From: Amycolatopsis arida
GTDB taxonomy: Bacteria > Actinomycetota > Actinomycetes > Mycobacteriales > Pseudonocardiaceae
NCBI RefSeq assembly: GCF_900115565.1
Contig: NZ_FOWW01000011.1
Span: 62,001 to 126,000 of the forward strand
DNA: 64,000 bases
Direction: 5' to 3'
The notes beneath the pieces were generated by a model. It saw only the letters and a list, made by a program, of their open reading frames with translations, did no database searches and was not told the origin of the DNA. The translations under genes and the position numbers were made by a program. Positions 51,824 through 63,048 of this stretch are shown in pieces (position 1 is the stretch's first letter; the number at the start of each line of letters is the position of its first letter).

Positions 51824-52137
51824 CAGACGGGCCTCACCTGTCCGGTTCGGTCGAACCGGATGTCGGCCTCCGCTGCCTCCTCGTTCGTGATGTAGTGCTC
51901 ACGCGCTTCGTGCAGCTTCTCACCATGTTCGCCAGCCCGTTGGCCGAGTTCGTCGACCTGCGCCTTCCAGGCGGCCGCCAGCGAGGCCGCGACCTGCGCG
52001 GCCCGGCTGCCCGGCATTGCTTCGGCCACTCGTCGCAGTCCTGCGGACAGATCGATCGCGGCGAGCTGTGCACTCAGGCTGCTAGCAGCCTTCCCCGCTG
52101 CGGCGAGTTCGTCCAACGTGATCTTGTAGCCCGTCAT
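51823..52137 (-). CDS. EspC/WXG-like small secreted protein
   Basis: 104 residues, two long helices: YKITLDELAAAGKAASSLSA and QVAASLAAAWKAQVDELGQR with Trp57, ending in the type VII export motif Tyr82-xxx-Glu86 (HYITNEEAAE). This is the pattern of EspC-type ESX substrates that dimerise with a larger partner, here the next protein. The ATG is preceded by AGGGGGTTAGGT. First gene of the three-gene module. No ESX core genes (eccB/C/D, mycP) are in the window. Confidence 0.75.
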   Translation of the reverse strand: MTGYKITLDELAAAGKAASSLSAQLAAIDLSAGLRRVAEAMPGSRAAQVAASLAAAWKAQVDELGQRAGEHGEKLHEAREHYITNEEAAEADIRFDRTGQVRPV

Positions 52138-52257
52138 ACCTAACCCCCTGTGCCACCTGGGACGAAGGATACGTTGGAGTGCTCCCGTCCGGTGGCGGCT
52201 TGCGCTCGGGCCACTCCGTTGCCGTAGCCAACGGTCACTCGACGTAGACGGCGTACC

Positions 52258-52315
52258 TCGGCCACCCGATGTTCGGCGGAAGGGGTGACACGCGCGACAC
52301 CCGATCGGGCGCCGG
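52258..52315. repeat. 58 bp direct repeat, copy B
   Basis: Ends 3 nt before the nuoN stop position (52319). 57 of 58 bases match copy A. See the findings for the interpretation. Confidence 0.9.
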
Positions 52316-52318
52316 GGG

Positions 52319-53887
52319 TCAGAAGGAGAAGCCGCCAGCGCCGGCCCAGTCGAGGGCGAAGGTCGGAGCGACGCCGAGCAGCAGGGTCACCACGACGCCG
52401 AGGGTGATGGCCGCCGTCGTGAACGCGCCCGGCACGCTCACCGTCGGCCCGTCCGTCGCCGGCTCGGAGAAGTACATCAGCACGATCACCCGCAGGTAGA
52501 AGAACGCCGCGACGGCGCTGGCCACCAACGCGATCACCACCAGCGGGGCCATCCCGTCGGCCAGCGCCGCGGAGAACACCACGAACTTCCCGACGAACCC
52601 ACTGGTCAGCGGGATCCCGGCGAGGGCGAGCATGAGGAACGTGAACACCCCGGCCACCAGCGGCGACCGCTTCGCCAGTCCGGCCCACGCCGACAGGTGG
52701 GTGGCCTCGCCGCCGGCGTCCCGCACGAGGCTGAGCACGCCGAACGCCGCCAGCGTGGTGAACCCGTACGCCAGCAGGTAGAACAGCGTCGCCGTGCGCC
52801 CGTCCTCGGTCATCGCGATCGCCCCGATCAGCAGGAACCCGGCGTGCGCGATCGAGGAGTAGGCGATCATCCGCTTCACGTCGGTCTGGGTGAGTCCGAG
52901 GATCGCGCCGATCGCCATCGACACGATCGCCACGCCCCACAGCACCCCCCGCCACTCCCAGCTGGTCGACTCGAACCCGACCGAGAGCACCCGCAGGATC
53001 CCGCCGAACGCGGCCACCTTGGTGCACGCCGCCATGAACGCGGTCACCGGCGTCGGCGCGCCCTGGTACACGTCCGGCGTCCACGCGTGGAACGGGCCGA
53101 CCGAGCCCTTGAACAGCAGGCCGACGACGAGCAGCCCGAACCCGGCGAACAGCAGCGCGTCGGACCGGTCGGTGCCGGCCGCGGCGTTGGCGATGTCGGC
53201 CAGCTTCACCGAGCCCGCGTAGCCGTACAGCAGCGCGAGGCCGTAGAAGAAGAACGCGCTGGCGAACGCCCCGAGCAGGAAGTACTTGACCGCCGCCTCC
53301 TGGGACAGCAGCCGGCGCCGCCGGGCCAGCCCGCACATCAGGTACAGCGGCAGGCTCAGCACCTCGAGCGCGATGAACATGGTGAGCAGGTCGTTCGCCG
53401 CGGTGAAGGTCATCATCCCGCCGAGCGCGAACAGCGCCAGCGGGAACACCTCGGTCTGCATACCGGTGGACCCGACCTGCGCGCGGTCCTGGATGGTGCC
53501 CGGCCGGATCCCGGCCTGCGCGACGAACGCGCCACCCGGCTCCACCGACCGGTCGGCGATCAGCAGCACCGCGCCCACCGCGAGGGCCAGCAGCGTGCCC
53601 CACAGGAACAGCGCCGGCATGTCCACCGACAGCGTGCCGCCGAAGGTCAGCGACCCTCGGTCCGGCGCGCTGCTCACGTAGGCCCCGAGCGCGACCCCGG
53701 CGCCGGCCAGCGCGGCCAGGCACAGCGCGACCTGCGCGGACCAACGCTGGTGCCGGGGCAGGAACGCCTCGAGCAGCACGCTCACGCACGCCGCGCCGAG
53801 GATGATCAGCACCGGCAGCACCGACGCCCAGTCGATGCCGGGCGCCTCGAGCTGGCCCGGCTGCTGGGCGAGTACGACGTCGAGCAT
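52319..53887 (-). CDS. nuoN: NADH-quinone oxidoreductase subunit N
   Basis: 522 residues, about 14 membrane helices, antiporter-like subunit of complex I. The essential acidic residue is in LLTMFIALEVLSLPLYLMCG and the Lys in TAFMAACTKVAAFGGILR; KRMIAYSSIAHAGFLLIGAI is the discontinuous-helix region. It ends the nuo operon; nuoM lies 4 nt upstream. Confidence 0.96.
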   Translation of the reverse strand: MLDVVLAQQPGQLEAPGIDWASVLPVLIILGAACVSVLLEAFLPRHQRWSAQVALCLAALAGAGVALGAYVSSAPDRGSLTFGGTLSVDMPALFLWGTLLALAVGAVLLIADRSVEPGGAFVAQAGIRPGTIQDRAQVGSTGMQTEVFPLALFALGGMMTFTAANDLLTMFIALEVLSLPLYLMCGLARRRRLLSQEAAVKYFLLGAFASAFFFYGLALLYGYAGSVKLADIANAAAGTDRSDALLFAGFGLLVVGLLFKGSVGPFHAWTPDVYQGAPTPVTAFMAACTKVAAFGGILRVLSVGFESTSWEWRGVLWGVAIVSMAIGAILGLTQTDVKRMIAYSSIAHAGFLLIGAIAMTEDGRTATLFYLLAYGFTTLAAFGVLSLVRDAGGEATHLSAWAGLAKRSPLVAGVFTFLMLALAGIPLTSGFVGKFVVFSAALADGMAPLVVIALVASAVAAFFYLRVIVLMYFSEPATDGPTVSVPGAFTTAAITLGVVVTLLLGVAPTFALDWAGAGGFSF

Positions 53888-53891
53888 CTTG

Positions 53892-55442
53892 TCAGTTGCC
53901 TTCCTGCACCGAAGCCATGGTGGCCTGCACCGACGGGGTGATGGTGTCCAGCACGGGCTTCGGGTAGAAGCCGAGCCCGATGATCAGCACCACCAGCGGC
54001 GCGAGCACCGCGATCTCCCGGACCGACAGGTCCCGGATGGCCTGCTTCGCCCCGCGCTCGGGGGCCATCGCCGTCCCCGGACCCGAGCCGGCGCCGAGCA
54101 TCGCGTCGCCGCGCACCGGACCGGTCATGATCCGCTGGTAGAGCCACAGCACGTACACCGCGGCCAGCACCATGCCGACCGTGGCGACGATGGCGAACGC
54201 CGGCCGGGTCTCGAACGAGCCCAGCAGCACCAGGAACTCGCTGATGAACGAGTTCGTGCCGGGCAGCGACAGCGTGGACAGCCCGGCGATCAGCAGCATC
54301 CCGCCGAGGATCGGGGTCACCTTCGCCATGCCGCCGTAGTCGGAGATCCGGGTGGAGCCGCCGCGCTGGGCGATCATGCCGAGCACCAGGATCAGCATGC
54401 CGGTGGCGAGGCTGTGGTTGAGCATGTACGACACCGACCCGACCTGCGCCCGCGCGGTGAACGCGAAGATGCCCAGCGCGATGAAGCCGAAGTGGGCGAT
54501 CGAGACGTAGGCGATGAACCGCTTGAGGTCCCGCTGGCCCGCGGCGAGGATCGAGCCGTAGATCACCCCGGCCACGGCGAGCACCAGCACCAGCGACGCG
54601 AGCTCGGCGCTGGCGTCGGGGAACATCGGCAGGCAGTAGCGCAGGAAGCCGAACGTGCCGACCTTGTCCAGCACGCCGACCAGCAGCACCGTCACGCCGA
54701 TCGGCGCCTGCCCGGCGGCGTCCGGCAGCCAGGTGTGGAACGGCACCAGCGGGGCCTTGATGGCGAAGGCCAGGAAGAACCCGAGGAACAGCCAGATCTG
54801 CGTGCCGAGTGGGGCGTCCGACACCACGGTGACCAGCGTGGCCCAGTCGAACGTGCCCTGCCCGAGCTCGTCGGCGGCCAGGGTGTAGGCCCCGATCGCC
54901 GAGGCCAGCATGATCAGCCCGCCGAGGAACGAGTAGAGGAAGAACTTCACCGCCGCGTACTGCCGGCGCGGGCCGCCGTAGCTGCCGATGAGGAAGTACA
55001 TCGGGATCAGCATGATCTCGAACAGCACGTAGAACAGGAACACGTCGGTGGCGGCGAACACCGCGATGGTGAGCGACTCCTGCAGCAGCACCAGCGCCAG
55101 GAACGACGCGGCGGTGCGGCCCTCCGGCAGCCGGTCGGTGGAGCGCAGCGCGCCGATCACGATCGGCACCAGCAGCGCGATCACCGCGATCATCACCAGC
55201 GCGATGCCGTCCATGCCGAACGAGACGTGGATGCCGAACGCCGGGATCCAGTCCATCGTGGACACCTGCTGCAGGCGGTCGCCGGCCGGCGCGTAGCCGA
55301 TCCACAGTGGGATCACGAGGGCCAGCTCGACCAGCGAGACGCCGAGCGCGACGAGCGTGGCCAGCCGGTCGTTGGACCGCAGCCCGGTGAGCGCGAGCGC
55401 GCCGGCCAGCGGCAGCAGGATGAGTACCAGCAACAGAGTCAT
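53892..55442 (-). CDS. nuoM: NADH-quinone oxidoreductase subunit M
   Basis: 516 residues, 13-14 helices. The conserved Glu is in FLFYVLFEIMLIPMYFLIG and the Lys in VLLVGVLDKVGTFGFLRYC. LKRFIAYVSIAHFGFIALGI matches the broken helix. Its ATG follows the nuoL stop directly with no gap. It forms one of the proton channels of complex I. Confidence 0.96.
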   Translation of the reverse strand: MTLLLVLILLPLAGALALTGLRSNDRLATLVALGVSLVELALVIPLWIGYAPAGDRLQQVSTMDWIPAFGIHVSFGMDGIALVMIAVIALLVPIVIGALRSTDRLPEGRTAASFLALVLLQESLTIAVFAATDVFLFYVLFEIMLIPMYFLIGSYGGPRRQYAAVKFFLYSFLGGLIMLASAIGAYTLAADELGQGTFDWATLVTVVSDAPLGTQIWLFLGFFLAFAIKAPLVPFHTWLPDAAGQAPIGVTVLLVGVLDKVGTFGFLRYCLPMFPDASAELASLVLVLAVAGVIYGSILAAGQRDLKRFIAYVSIAHFGFIALGIFAFTARAQVGSVSYMLNHSLATGMLILVLGMIAQRGGSTRISDYGGMAKVTPILGGMLLIAGLSTLSLPGTNSFISEFLVLLGSFETRPAFAIVATVGMVLAAVYVLWLYQRIMTGPVRGDAMLGAGSGPGTAMAPERGAKQAIRDLSVREIAVLAPLVVLIIGLGFYPKPVLDTITPSVQATMASVQEGN

Positions 55443-57338
55443 CTACAACCTCACCAGCAGCAGTGCCGCGACGAGCAGGAACGAGCCGGCCAGCATGGAC
55501 AGCGCGTAGGAACGGACGAACCCGGTCTGCAGCCGGCGCAGCCGGCCGGAGCCGCCACCGAACATGGCGGCGATCCCGTTCACCGCGCCGTCCACGCCGC
55601 GGTTGTCCAGGAACACGGCGAAGCGGGTGAGCCAGATGCCCGGCCGAGCGACCAGCGTCTCGTTCAGCGCGTTGCCGTACAGGTCCTTGCGGGCGGCCCG
55701 AACCACGGCCGACACGTGTCGCGGCCGCTCCACCGGGACGTCCCCGCGGCCGAACAGCAGCCACGCGATCGCCGCGCCGACCAGGGACAACCCGACCGTG
55801 AGGATCGGCACCAGCGCGTGCGGGATCGCGCCGTGGTCGGCCTCCGCCAGCGGGCCCAGCGTCGGGACCAGCCAGTTGACCAGCGCGTCGCCCTGGGCGA
55901 AGAACAACCCGGCGCCCACCGAGCCGACGGCCAGCACCATCATCGGCACGGTCATCACCGGCGGCGACTCGTGCGGGTGGAACTCGCGCCCGTCGGCCGA
56001 GCGCAGCTCCCGCCAGCGCTGCTTGCCGAAGAACGTCATCAGCACCAGCCGGGTCATGTAGAAGCCGGTGATCCCGGCGCCGAGCAGTGCCGCGCCGCCG
56101 AACACCCAGCCGCGCCAGCCCTCCTGGCCGAACGCGGCCTCGATGATCGCGTCCTTCGAGTAGTACCCGGACAGGAACGGGAACCCGATGATCGCCAGGT
56201 AGCCGAGCCCGAAGGTGGCGAACGTGATCGGCATCGTCCGGTACAGGCCGCCGAACTTGCGCATGTCGACCTCGTCGTTCATGCCGTGCATGACCGAGCC
56301 GGCGCCGAGGAAGAGCCCCGCCTTGAAGAAGCCGTGGGTGAGCAGGTGCATGATGCCCAGCGCGTAGCCGAACGGGCCGAGCCCGACGGCCAGCATCATG
56401 TACCCGATCTGGCTGACCGTGGAGTAGGCCAGCACCTTCTTGATGTCGTCGTAGGCGCAGCCGATCACCGCGCCGAGCAGCAGGGTGAACGCGCCGACCA
56501 GGGTGACCACCAGCCGGCCGGTCTCGGTGAGGTTGTAGATCGGCGCGCACCGGGCGACCAGGTAGACGCCGGCGGTGACCATGGTCGCGGCGTGGATCAG
56601 CGCGGAGACCGGGGTGGGGCCCTCCATCGCGTCCGGCAACCACGCCTGCAGCGGGAACTGGCCGGACTTGCCGACCGCGCCGAGCAGGAGCAGCAGCGCG
56701 ATCGCGGTGATCAGGCCGGGCGAGAGCTCGCCGATCCCGGCGAACACCTCGCGGTAGGACGTGCTGCCGATGTTGGCCCACATCAGGAAGATCGCGATGG
56801 CGAGGCCGACGTCGCCGACCCGGTTCATCACGAACGCCTTCTTCGCCGCGGTGGCCGCCGCCGGCCGGCCGGTGTACCAGCCGATCAGCAGGTACGACGC
56901 CAGGCCGACGCCCTCCCAGCCGAGGTAGAGGGTGACGAAGCTGTCGCCGAGCACCAGCACCAGCATCGCGGCCACGAACAGGTTCAGGTAACCGAAGAAG
57001 CGCCGCCGGCCGTCGTCGTCGGCCATGTAGCCGATCGAGTACACGTGGATCAGCGACCCGACACCGGTGATCAGCAGCACGAACGTCATCGACAGCGGGT
57101 CGATCCGCAGGCCGAAGTCGACCTGCAGGGCCTCCACCGGGATCCACGAGAACAGCGTGACGTCCCGAGCCTCGTCGAACGAGCCGCCGAAGAACATGGC
57201 GAGGCCGTAGGCGAACGACGCGATGACGGTGGCGCAGCCGAGCAGGTGCCCCCATGCGTTGGTCCGGCTACCGCCGACCAGCAGGACGAGGGCACCGAGC
57301 GCGGGGAACGCGACCAGCAGCCACGATGATGCGATCAA
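55443..57338 (-). CDS. nuoL: NADH-quinone oxidoreductase subunit L
   Basis: 631 residues, the largest antiporter-like subunit. The Glu in [40 protein letters not shown] with the His-rich turn, and [20 protein letters not shown] are all conserved. The C-terminal part contains the long lateral helix that braces NuoM and NuoN and ends in a membrane helix ([19 protein letters not shown]). nuoK lies 20 nt upstream. Confidence 0.97.
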   Translation of the reverse strand: MIASSWLLVAFPALGALVLLVGGSRTNAWGHLLGCATVIASFAYGLAMFFGGSFDEARDVTLFSWIPVEALQVDFGLRIDPLSMTFVLLITGVGSLIHVYSIGYMADDDGRRRFFGYLNLFVAAMLVLVLGDSFVTLYLGWEGVGLASYLLIGWYTGRPAAATAAKKAFVMNRVGDVGLAIAIFLMWANIGSTSYREVFAGIGELSPGLITAIALLLLLGAVGKSGQFPLQAWLPDAMEGPTPVSALIHAATMVTAGVYLVARCAPIYNLTETGRLVVTLVGAFTLLLGAVIGCAYDDIKKVLAYSTVSQIGYMMLAVGLGPFGYALGIMHLLTHGFFKAGLFLGAGSVMHGMNDEVDMRKFGGLYRTMPITFATFGLGYLAIIGFPFLSGYYSKDAIIEAAFGQEGWRGWVFGGAALLGAGITGFYMTRLVLMTFFGKQRWRELRSADGREFHPHESPPVMTVPMMVLAVGSVGAGLFFAQGDALVNWLVPTLGPLAEADHGAIPHALVPILTVGLSLVGAAIAWLLFGRGDVPVERPRHVSAVVRAARKDLYGNALNETLVARPGIWLTRFAVFLDNRGVDGAVNGIAAMFGGGSGRLRRLQTGFVRSYALSMLAGSFLLVAALLLVRL

Positions 57339-57358
57339 GGTCTCCTACCTTCGGTGCC

Positions 57359-57658
57359 TCAGTACTTCAGCAGGTTCGTGTCGTCGATCGACGAGCTCCG
57401 GCGGGTGCGGAAGATCGCCATGATGATCGCCAGCCCGACGACCACCTCGGCGGCCGCGACGACCATCACGAAGAACGCCATCACCTGGCCGTTGATCGAG
57501 CCGTTGATCCGGGAGAACGTGACCAGCGACAGGTTCACCGCGTTGAGCATCAGCTCGATGCACATGAACACGACGACGGCGTTGCGCCGCACCAGCACCC
57601 CGACCGCGCCGATGGCGAACAGCAGCGCCGACAGCAGCAGGTAGTAGGTCGGTGTCAT
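57359..57658 (-). CDS. nuoK: NADH-quinone oxidoreductase subunit K
   Basis: 99 residues, three helices. The two buried glutamates of the E-channel are present: Glu35 ([17 protein letters not shown]) and Glu71 ([18 protein letters not shown]). Its ATG overlaps the nuoJ stop by 4 nt (ATGA). Confidence 0.97.
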   Translation of the reverse strand: MTPTYYLLLSALLFAIGAVGVLVRRNAVVVFMCIELMLNAVNLSLVTFSRINGSINGQVMAFFVMVVAAAEVVVGLAIIMAIFRTRRSSSIDDTNLLKY

Positions 57659-58512
57659 GGCTGCTCCTCCCCCTTCTCGCCGCGGTCACCGGCCACCAGT
57701 GCGCGCGGGTCCGGCGGCGGCACGTCCCCGGCCACCTGTCGGCGCTCCGCCTCGAGCCGGGCGGCCGAGGTGGACTCGATGAGGTGGGACAGCGACTCGG
57801 GGGCCACCGAGCCGTCCGGCAGCAGTGCGGGGGTGGCCACCGAGTGCGAGGTGGCGAACACGCCGGGGCCGGGCTTGGGCGATGGCCGCTCGTACTCCCC
57901 GCGGAAGCGCGCCTCCACCAGGTCCCGCTGCGAGCGCTTGCCGCGCTTGGCGTGCCGGTCGGTGAACGACAGCACCATCGACCCCATGGCCGCGGTGATC
58001 AGCAACGCGGCGGTGAGCTCGAACGGGAACAGGTAGTCGGTGAAGATCAGCCGGCCGAGGCCGGTCGCGCCGCCACCGGCGGGATCGCCGGGGTCGAGCA
58101 CCGTGGCCGGGGTTACGTCGGCCAGCGCGCGGGTGAGCCCGGTGGCCAGCAGCGCGGCCATGCCGACGCCGAGGACGGCCGCGGCCAGCCGTTGCCCGCG
58201 CAACGCCTCGACCACCGAGTCGGAGCTGTCCCGCCCGGCCAGCATCAGCACGAACAGGAACAGCATCATCACCGCGCCGGTGTAGACGATGATCTGGGTG
58301 AAGCCCAGGAACGGCGCCTGCTGGACGATGTAGAGCACGCCCAGCGAGAGCATGGTCATCGCCAGCCAGAGCACCGAGTGCACCGCGTTGCGGGAGAAGA
58401 TCATGCCCAGCGCGCCGGCGAGCGCGACCGGGCCGAGCACCCAGAACGCCACGGCCTCGCCGGTGCTGACGGTCGCCTCGGCGGTGGCCTGGGTGAGTAC
58501 GGGAACGATCAC
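57655..58512 (-). CDS. nuoJ: NADH-quinone oxidoreductase subunit J
   Basis: 285 residues from a GTG that overlaps the nuoI stop by 4 nt. Five helices, with the TM3 signature [20 protein letters not shown]. After about residue 200 a hydrophilic tail of 85 residues follows (rich in Arg, Glu, Pro), longer than the E. coli protein but usual in actinobacteria. Confidence 0.95.
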   Translation of the reverse strand: MIVPVLTQATAEATVSTGEAVAFWVLGPVALAGALGMIFSRNAVHSVLWLAMTMLSLGVLYIVQQAPFLGFTQIIVYTGAVMMLFLFVLMLAGRDSSDSVVEALRGQRLAAAVLGVGMAALLATGLTRALADVTPATVLDPGDPAGGGATGLGRLIFTDYLFPFELTAALLITAAMGSMVLSFTDRHAKRGKRSQRDLVEARFRGEYERPSPKPGPGVFATSHSVATPALLPDGSVAPESLSHLIESTSAARLEAERRQVAGDVPPPDPRALVAGDRGEKGEEQP

Positions 58513-59147
58513 TGTTCTGACCTCACTCGCCGGTCGGGCTCGCTCAGCGCCATCCCCGAGTCCCCGACGATGCCGGTGGGTGTGGGCATGGCCCGCTCCG
58601 CGGAGGTCTCGACCGTGCTGCCGGACGGGACGCCACGGTCGAGGGCGAGCTCGGGGCCCTTCACGTAGTAGTCCTGCTCGGTGTCGCCCAATCGCATCGG
58701 GTGCGGCGGCGCCTCCATGCCGGGCAACAGCGGGGCGAGCAGGTCCTCCTTGGTGTAGATCAGCCGCTGCCGGTCGTCGTCGGCCAGCTCGTAGAAGTTG
58801 ATCATGGTGAGGGAGCGGGTCGGGCAGGCCTCCACGCACAGGCCGCAGCCGATGCAGCGCAGGTAGTTGATCTGGTAGTCCTTGCCGTAGCGCTCCCCCG
58901 GCGAGTACCGCTCCTCGTCGGTGTTGTCGCCGCCCTCGACGAAGATCGCGTCCGCCGGGCACGCCCACGCGCACAGCTCGCAGCCGACGCACTTCTCCAG
59001 CCCGTCCGGGTGCCGGTTGAGCTGGTGCCGGCCGTGGTAGCGCGGCGCCGCGGGCGCCCCGATCTCCGGGTACTCCTCGGTGGCCACCTTCTTGAACATG
59101 TTCGCGAAGGTGACTCCGAAGCCCTTGACCGGATCAAACAGCCCCAT
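58509..59147 (-). CDS. nuoI: NADH-quinone oxidoreductase subunit I
   Basis: 212 residues. Two 4Fe-4S motifs: Cys53/56/59/63 ([13 protein letters not shown]) and Cys98/101/104/108 ([13 protein letters not shown]). These are clusters N6a and N6b, leading electrons to N2. The ATG at 59147 has AAGGAGAG upstream. The C-terminal 70 residues are an actinobacterial extension. Confidence 0.97.
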   Translation of the reverse strand: MGLFDPVKGFGVTFANMFKKVATEEYPEIGAPAAPRYHGRHQLNRHPDGLEKCVGCELCAWACPADAIFVEGGDNTDEERYSPGERYGKDYQINYLRCIGCGLCVEACPTRSLTMINFYELADDDRQRLIYTKEDLLAPLLPGMEAPPHPMRLGDTEQDYYVKGPELALDRGVPSGSTVETSAERAMPTPTGIVGDSGMALSEPDRRVRSEQ

Positions 59148-59191
59148 GGGAACTCTCCTTGCTCTGCGCGGTGCGGGCGCGGTCGGCGGGC

Positions 59192-60553
59192 TCAGCCATC
59201 GGTGTCCTCGCCGGAATCCGAACCCGAGTCCCTGCCCGAGCCCACGGCCGCGGGTTGTTGCCGGGCCGCGGCCCTCGCCCTGGCCTTCAGCGCCTTCCTG
59301 CGCGGGGTCGTCTCCGGCACCTTCAGGTCCAGCGGCGGCAGCGGGTAGCCGCTGCCGACCACCGGCACCGCCTCGGTGTCCCGGACCTCCTTGTCCGGCA
59401 GCAGCAGCGTGAGCAGCACCAGCAGCACCAGCACGATGCCGCCGGTGATGAGGATCTGGCCGGTGGTGATCTCGGCGTCGTTGCGGATGGCGCGGATCGC
59501 GGCGATCGCCATGAACCACAGCAGCCCGACCGGCACCAGCACCTTCCAGCCCAGCTTCATGAACTGGTCGTAGCGGAACCGGGGCAGCGTGCCGCGCAGC
59601 CAGATGAACCCGAACAGCAGCAGGAACACCTTGCCGAAGAACCACAGCAGCGGCCAGAAGCCAGTGTTCAGCACGCCGTCGCCGATCGTGGACAGCGGCC
59701 ACGGCGCCATCCAGCCACCGAGGAACAGCGTGGTCGCGAACGCCGAGACGATCACCATGTTGACGTACTCGGCGAGGAAGAACATCGCGAACTTCATCGA
59801 GCTGTACTCGGTGTGGAACCCGCCGACCAGCTCCGACTCGGCCTCCGGGAGGTCGAACGGCGCCCGGTTGGTCTCGCCGACCATGGAGATCAGGAAGATC
59901 ACGAAGCTGGGCAGCAGCAGGTAGAAGTACCAGCCGCTCTGCTGCGCGGCGACGATCTCGCCGGTGGACAGCGACTGCGCGTAGAGCACCACGCCGAGGA
60001 TCGACAGGCCCATCGCGATCTCGTAGGAGATCACCTGCGCGGCCGAGCGGAGCCCGCCGAGCAGCGGGTACGGCGAGCCGGACGACCAGCCGGCCAGCAC
60101 GATGCCGTACACCCCGATCGCGGAGGTGGCGAGCACGACCAGCACGCTCACCGGCAGCTCGACCAACTGCAGCAGGGTCCGCTCACCGAAGATCGTCACC
60201 TCGGGGCCGAACGGGATGGGCGACAGCCCGATCAGCGCGGGCACCGCGGAGATCACCGGCGCCAGGAAGTACACCTTCCGGTCCGCGGTGTCCGGGATCA
60301 CCTGCTCCTTGAACGGCAGCTTGATCGCGTCCGCGACCGACTGGAAGTAGCCGTTCGGGCCGACCCGGTTCGGGCCGGGCCGGTTCTGCATCCGGCCGAT
60401 CGCCTTGCGCTCCCAGACGATGAGGAACACCGTCATGATTGGCCCGATCAGCAGGATCACCACGGCCTTGAGCAGGATCAGCCACAGTGGATCGTCGGCG
60501 AGCAGCTCGGCCCGGGTCATCGGCTCGTCGAGCTGGGCGAGGAACGCCGTCAC
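59192..60553 (-). CDS. nuoH: NADH-quinone oxidoreductase subunit H
   Basis: 453 residues, eight helices. The quinone-site loops are conserved: [20 protein letters not shown] and [20 protein letters not shown] with [19 protein letters not shown] charged C-terminal extension of about 60 residues follows the last helix. Its start overlaps the nuoG stop by 4 nt. Confidence 0.97.
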   Translation of the reverse strand: MTAFLAQLDEPMTRAELLADDPLWLILLKAVVILLIGPIMTVFLIVWERKAIGRMQNRPGPNRVGPNGYFQSVADAIKLPFKEQVIPDTADRKVYFLAPVISAVPALIGLSPIPFGPEVTIFGERTLLQLVELPVSVLVVLATSAIGVYGIVLAGWSSGSPYPLLGGLRSAAQVISYEIAMGLSILGVVLYAQSLSTGEIVAAQQSGWYFYLLLPSFVIFLISMVGETNRAPFDLPEAESELVGGFHTEYSSMKFAMFFLAEYVNMVIVSAFATTLFLGGWMAPWPLSTIGDGVLNTGFWPLLWFFGKVFLLLFGFIWLRGTLPRFRYDQFMKLGWKVLVPVGLLWFMAIAAIRAIRNDAEITTGQILITGGIVLVLLVLLTLLLPDKEVRDTEAVPVVGSGYPLPPLDLKVPETTPRRKALKARARAAARQQPAAVGSGRDSGSDSGEDTDG

Positions 60554-63048
60554 TGGTCACCTCCCGGCGCCGTCGAGGCTGGGGCGATGGACACCACGGA
60601 ACCGTGCCCGGCGCCCAGCACCGCGCGGACCCGGCTGCCGCCGGAGTTGCCCGGCAGCCACACCACGCCGTCGGGCAGGTCGGCGACCTCCACCGGCAGC
60701 GTCACCGCGCCGGTGTCGGTGGAGACGGTGACCGTCGAGCCGATCCCGCGCGCGGTGGCCGCGGACATCCTGGCCACCACCGGGCGGGCGGTGCCGGCGA
60801 GGTGCGGCTCGTCGTCCTGCAGCCGCCCGTTGTCCAGCAACTGCCGCCAGGTGGCCAGCAGCGCCTGGCCGGGCCCCGGGGTCGACCGGACGGCGGCCGG
60901 CACGTCCGGCGCTGCGGCCACCCCGCCGGGGGCCGGGGTGAGCCGGGCGAGGTCGGCGGCGGCCGCGGCCGCGGTCTGGGTGAACAGGTCGGCGTCCATC
61001 TCGACGCCCAGCGTGTCCAGCACCCGGCAGTCCGGCAGCACGCCGGTGCCGCCCAGCGTCTCGGCGAACTCGCGGCGGCGGCCCTCCCAGTTGAGGAACG
61101 TGCCCGACTTCTCCGGCACCGCGGCGACCGGGAGCACCACGTCGGCATGCTGGGTGACCGCGCTGGCCCGCAGCTCCAGGCTGACCACGAAGGTGTCGCC
61201 GGACAGCGCCGCGCGGGCCAGCTCCGGGTCGGGCAGGTCGTCCGGGTCCACCCCGCCGACCAGCAGACCGGACAGCTCGCCGGCGGCGGCCGCGGCGATG
61301 ATCCCGCGGGTGTCCCGGCCGGGCTCGGCGGGCAGCGCACCGGCCGGAAGGTCCCAGGCGCGCTCCACCTCGGCGCGGGCGTCGGCGTCGACCACGGCCC
61401 GGCCACCCGGCAGCAGCGTGGGCAGCGCGCCGGCCTCGACCGCGCCGCGCTCGCCGGCCCGGCGCGGCACCCAGGCCAGCCGGGCACCGGTGCGCTCGGC
61501 CAGCCGGTGCAGCGCGGAGAACAGGCCGGGGACCTCGGCGGCCCGCTCGCCGACCAGCACCACGGCGCCGTCCTGGCGAAGCCGCTCGTCGAGGTCGCCG
61601 GCGTGGCCCGCGATGCCCTCCACCGCGGCGGCCTCCCCGCCGGGCGGGCAGGCGAGCAGCTCGCCGCTGGTCCTCCGCACCGCCGGCGTCGTCCACTGTC
61701 CGATGTGGACGACCTTGGTGCCGTGCTCGCGGGCGGCCTTGCGCAGCCGGAGGAAGACGATCGGCGACTCCTCCTCCGGCTCGAAGGCGACGCACAGCAC
61801 CACCGGCGCGGTCTCCAGATCGGCGTAGGTCACGCCGGCCTCCGGCGTCCGGCCGACCACCCTGGCGGCGAGGAAGTCCAGCTCCTCGGCGGAGTGCGCG
61901 CGAGCCCGGAAGTCGACGTCGTGGGTGCGCAACGCGACCCGGGCGAACTTGGCGTAGGCGTAGGCGTCCTCAACGGTGAGCCGGCCGCCGGGCAGCACGC
62001 CGACCCCCCTGGCGTCGCGGGCCCTCGCCAGCCCCTCGGCGGCCATCCGCAGCGCCTCGGTCCACGGCGCCTCCCGCAGCTCACCGGTGGCGGCGTCGCG
62101 CACCAGCGGCCGGCGCAGCCGGTCCTCCGCCGTGGTGTAGCGGAAGGCGAACCGGCCCTTGTCGCAGTTCCACTCCTCGTTGACCTCGGGGTCGTTGCCG
62201 GCCAGCCGGCGCATCACCTTGCCCCGTCGGAAGTCGGTGCGCTGCGCGCAGCCGGACGCGCAGTGCTCGCACATGCTCGGCGTGGACACCAGGTCGAACG
62301 GCCGGGAGCGGAACCGGTACTGCGCGCTGGTCAGCGCACCCACCGGGCAGATCTGGATGGTGTTGCCGGAGAAGTAGCTGTTGAACGGCTTGCCCGCGCT
62401 GGTGTGCGAGGCCTGGTGCAGGACATCGGCGGTCTCCGCGGTGCCGATCTGCTGGTGCGCGCCCCGCTCCAGCAGGTCGATGAACGGGTCACCGGCGATC
62501 TGGTCGGAGAACCGGGTGCACCGCTGGCACAGCACGCACCGCTCCCGGTCCAGCAGCACCTGCGTGGAGATGGGCAGCGGCTTGGGAAACGTGCGCTTGG
62601 TGTCCCGGAACCGGGAGTCCGATCGGCCGTGCGCCATCGCCTGGTTCTGCAGCGGGCACTCGCCGCCCTTGTCGCAGACCGGGCAGTCCAGCGGGTGGTT
62701 GATGAGCAGCAGCTCCATCACGCCCTGCTGGGCCTTGTCCGCCACCGGCGAGGTGAGCTGCGTCTTCACCACCATGCCGTCGGCGACGGTCATCGTGCAG
62801 GACGCCTGCGGCTTCGGCATCGGCCGGCCGTTCATCTCCGCCTCGACCAGGCACTGCCGGCACGCGCCGGCCGGGTCGAGCAGCGGGTGGTCGCAGAACC
62901 GCGGAATGACCGTGCCGAGCCGCTCCGCCGTGCGGATCAGCAGCTCGCCCTTCGGCGCGATGACCTCCTCGCCGTCGATGGTCAGCTTGACGTGCCCCTC
63001 GGGAACCGGAGTCTCCGCGACCTCGGGCTTGTCGGGTGCGATGGTCAT
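60550..63048 (-). CDS. nuoG: NADH-quinone oxidoreductase subunit G
   Basis: 832 residues. The 2Fe-2S ligands (Cys52, 63, 66, 84), the His/Cys3 cluster (Cys122, 125, 131 after NHPLD) and Cys171, 174, 177 are in place. [12 protein letters not shown] near residue 245 gives the additional N7-type site found in some bacteria. The C-terminal half is the molybdopterin-oxidoreductase-like domain without cofactor. The ATG at 63048 overlaps the nuoF stop by 4 nt; the open frame upstream is therefore not used. Confidence 0.96.
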   Translation of the reverse strand: MTIAPDKPEVAETPVPEGHVKLTIDGEEVIAPKGELLIRTAERLGTVIPRFCDHPLLDPAGACRQCLVEAEMNGRPMPKPQASCTMTVADGMVVKTQLTSPVADKAQQGVMELLLINHPLDCPVCDKGGECPLQNQAMAHGRSDSRFRDTKRTFPKPLPISTQVLLDRERCVLCQRCTRFSDQIAGDPFIDLLERGAHQQIGTAETADVLHQASHTSAGKPFNSYFSGNTIQICPVGALTSAQYRFRSRPFDLVSTPSMCEHCASGCAQRTDFRRGKVMRRLAGNDPEVNEEWNCDKGRFAFRYTTAEDRLRRPLVRDAATGELREAPWTEALRMAAEGLARARDARGVGVLPGGRLTVEDAYAYAKFARVALRTHDVDFRARAHSAEELDFLAARVVGRTPEAGVTYADLETAPVVLCVAFEPEEESPIVFLRLRKAAREHGTKVVHIGQWTTPAVRRTSGELLACPPGGEAAAVEGIAGHAGDLDERLRQDGAVVLVGERAAEVPGLFSALHRLAERTGARLAWVPRRAGERGAVEAGALPTLLPGGRAVVDADARAEVERAWDLPAGALPAEPGRDTRGIIAAAAAGELSGLLVGGVDPDDLPDPELARAALSGDTFVVSLELRASAVTQHADVVLPVAAVPEKSGTFLNWEGRRREFAETLGGTGVLPDCRVLDTLGVEMDADLFTQTAAAAAADLARLTPAPGGVAAAPDVPAAVRSTPGPGQALLATWRQLLDNGRLQDDEPHLAGTARPVVARMSAATARGIGSTVTVSTDTGAVTLPVEVADLPDGVVWLPGNSGGSRVRAVLGAGHGSVVSIAPASTAPGGDQ

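Noticed and set aside
53802-57329. A rightward open frame of over 1100 codons antisense to nuoN, nuoM and nuoL
   Set aside because: It is rich in Gln, His, Arg and Glu, has no domain, and lies opposite three certain genes. Such frames arise from GC-biased third positions.
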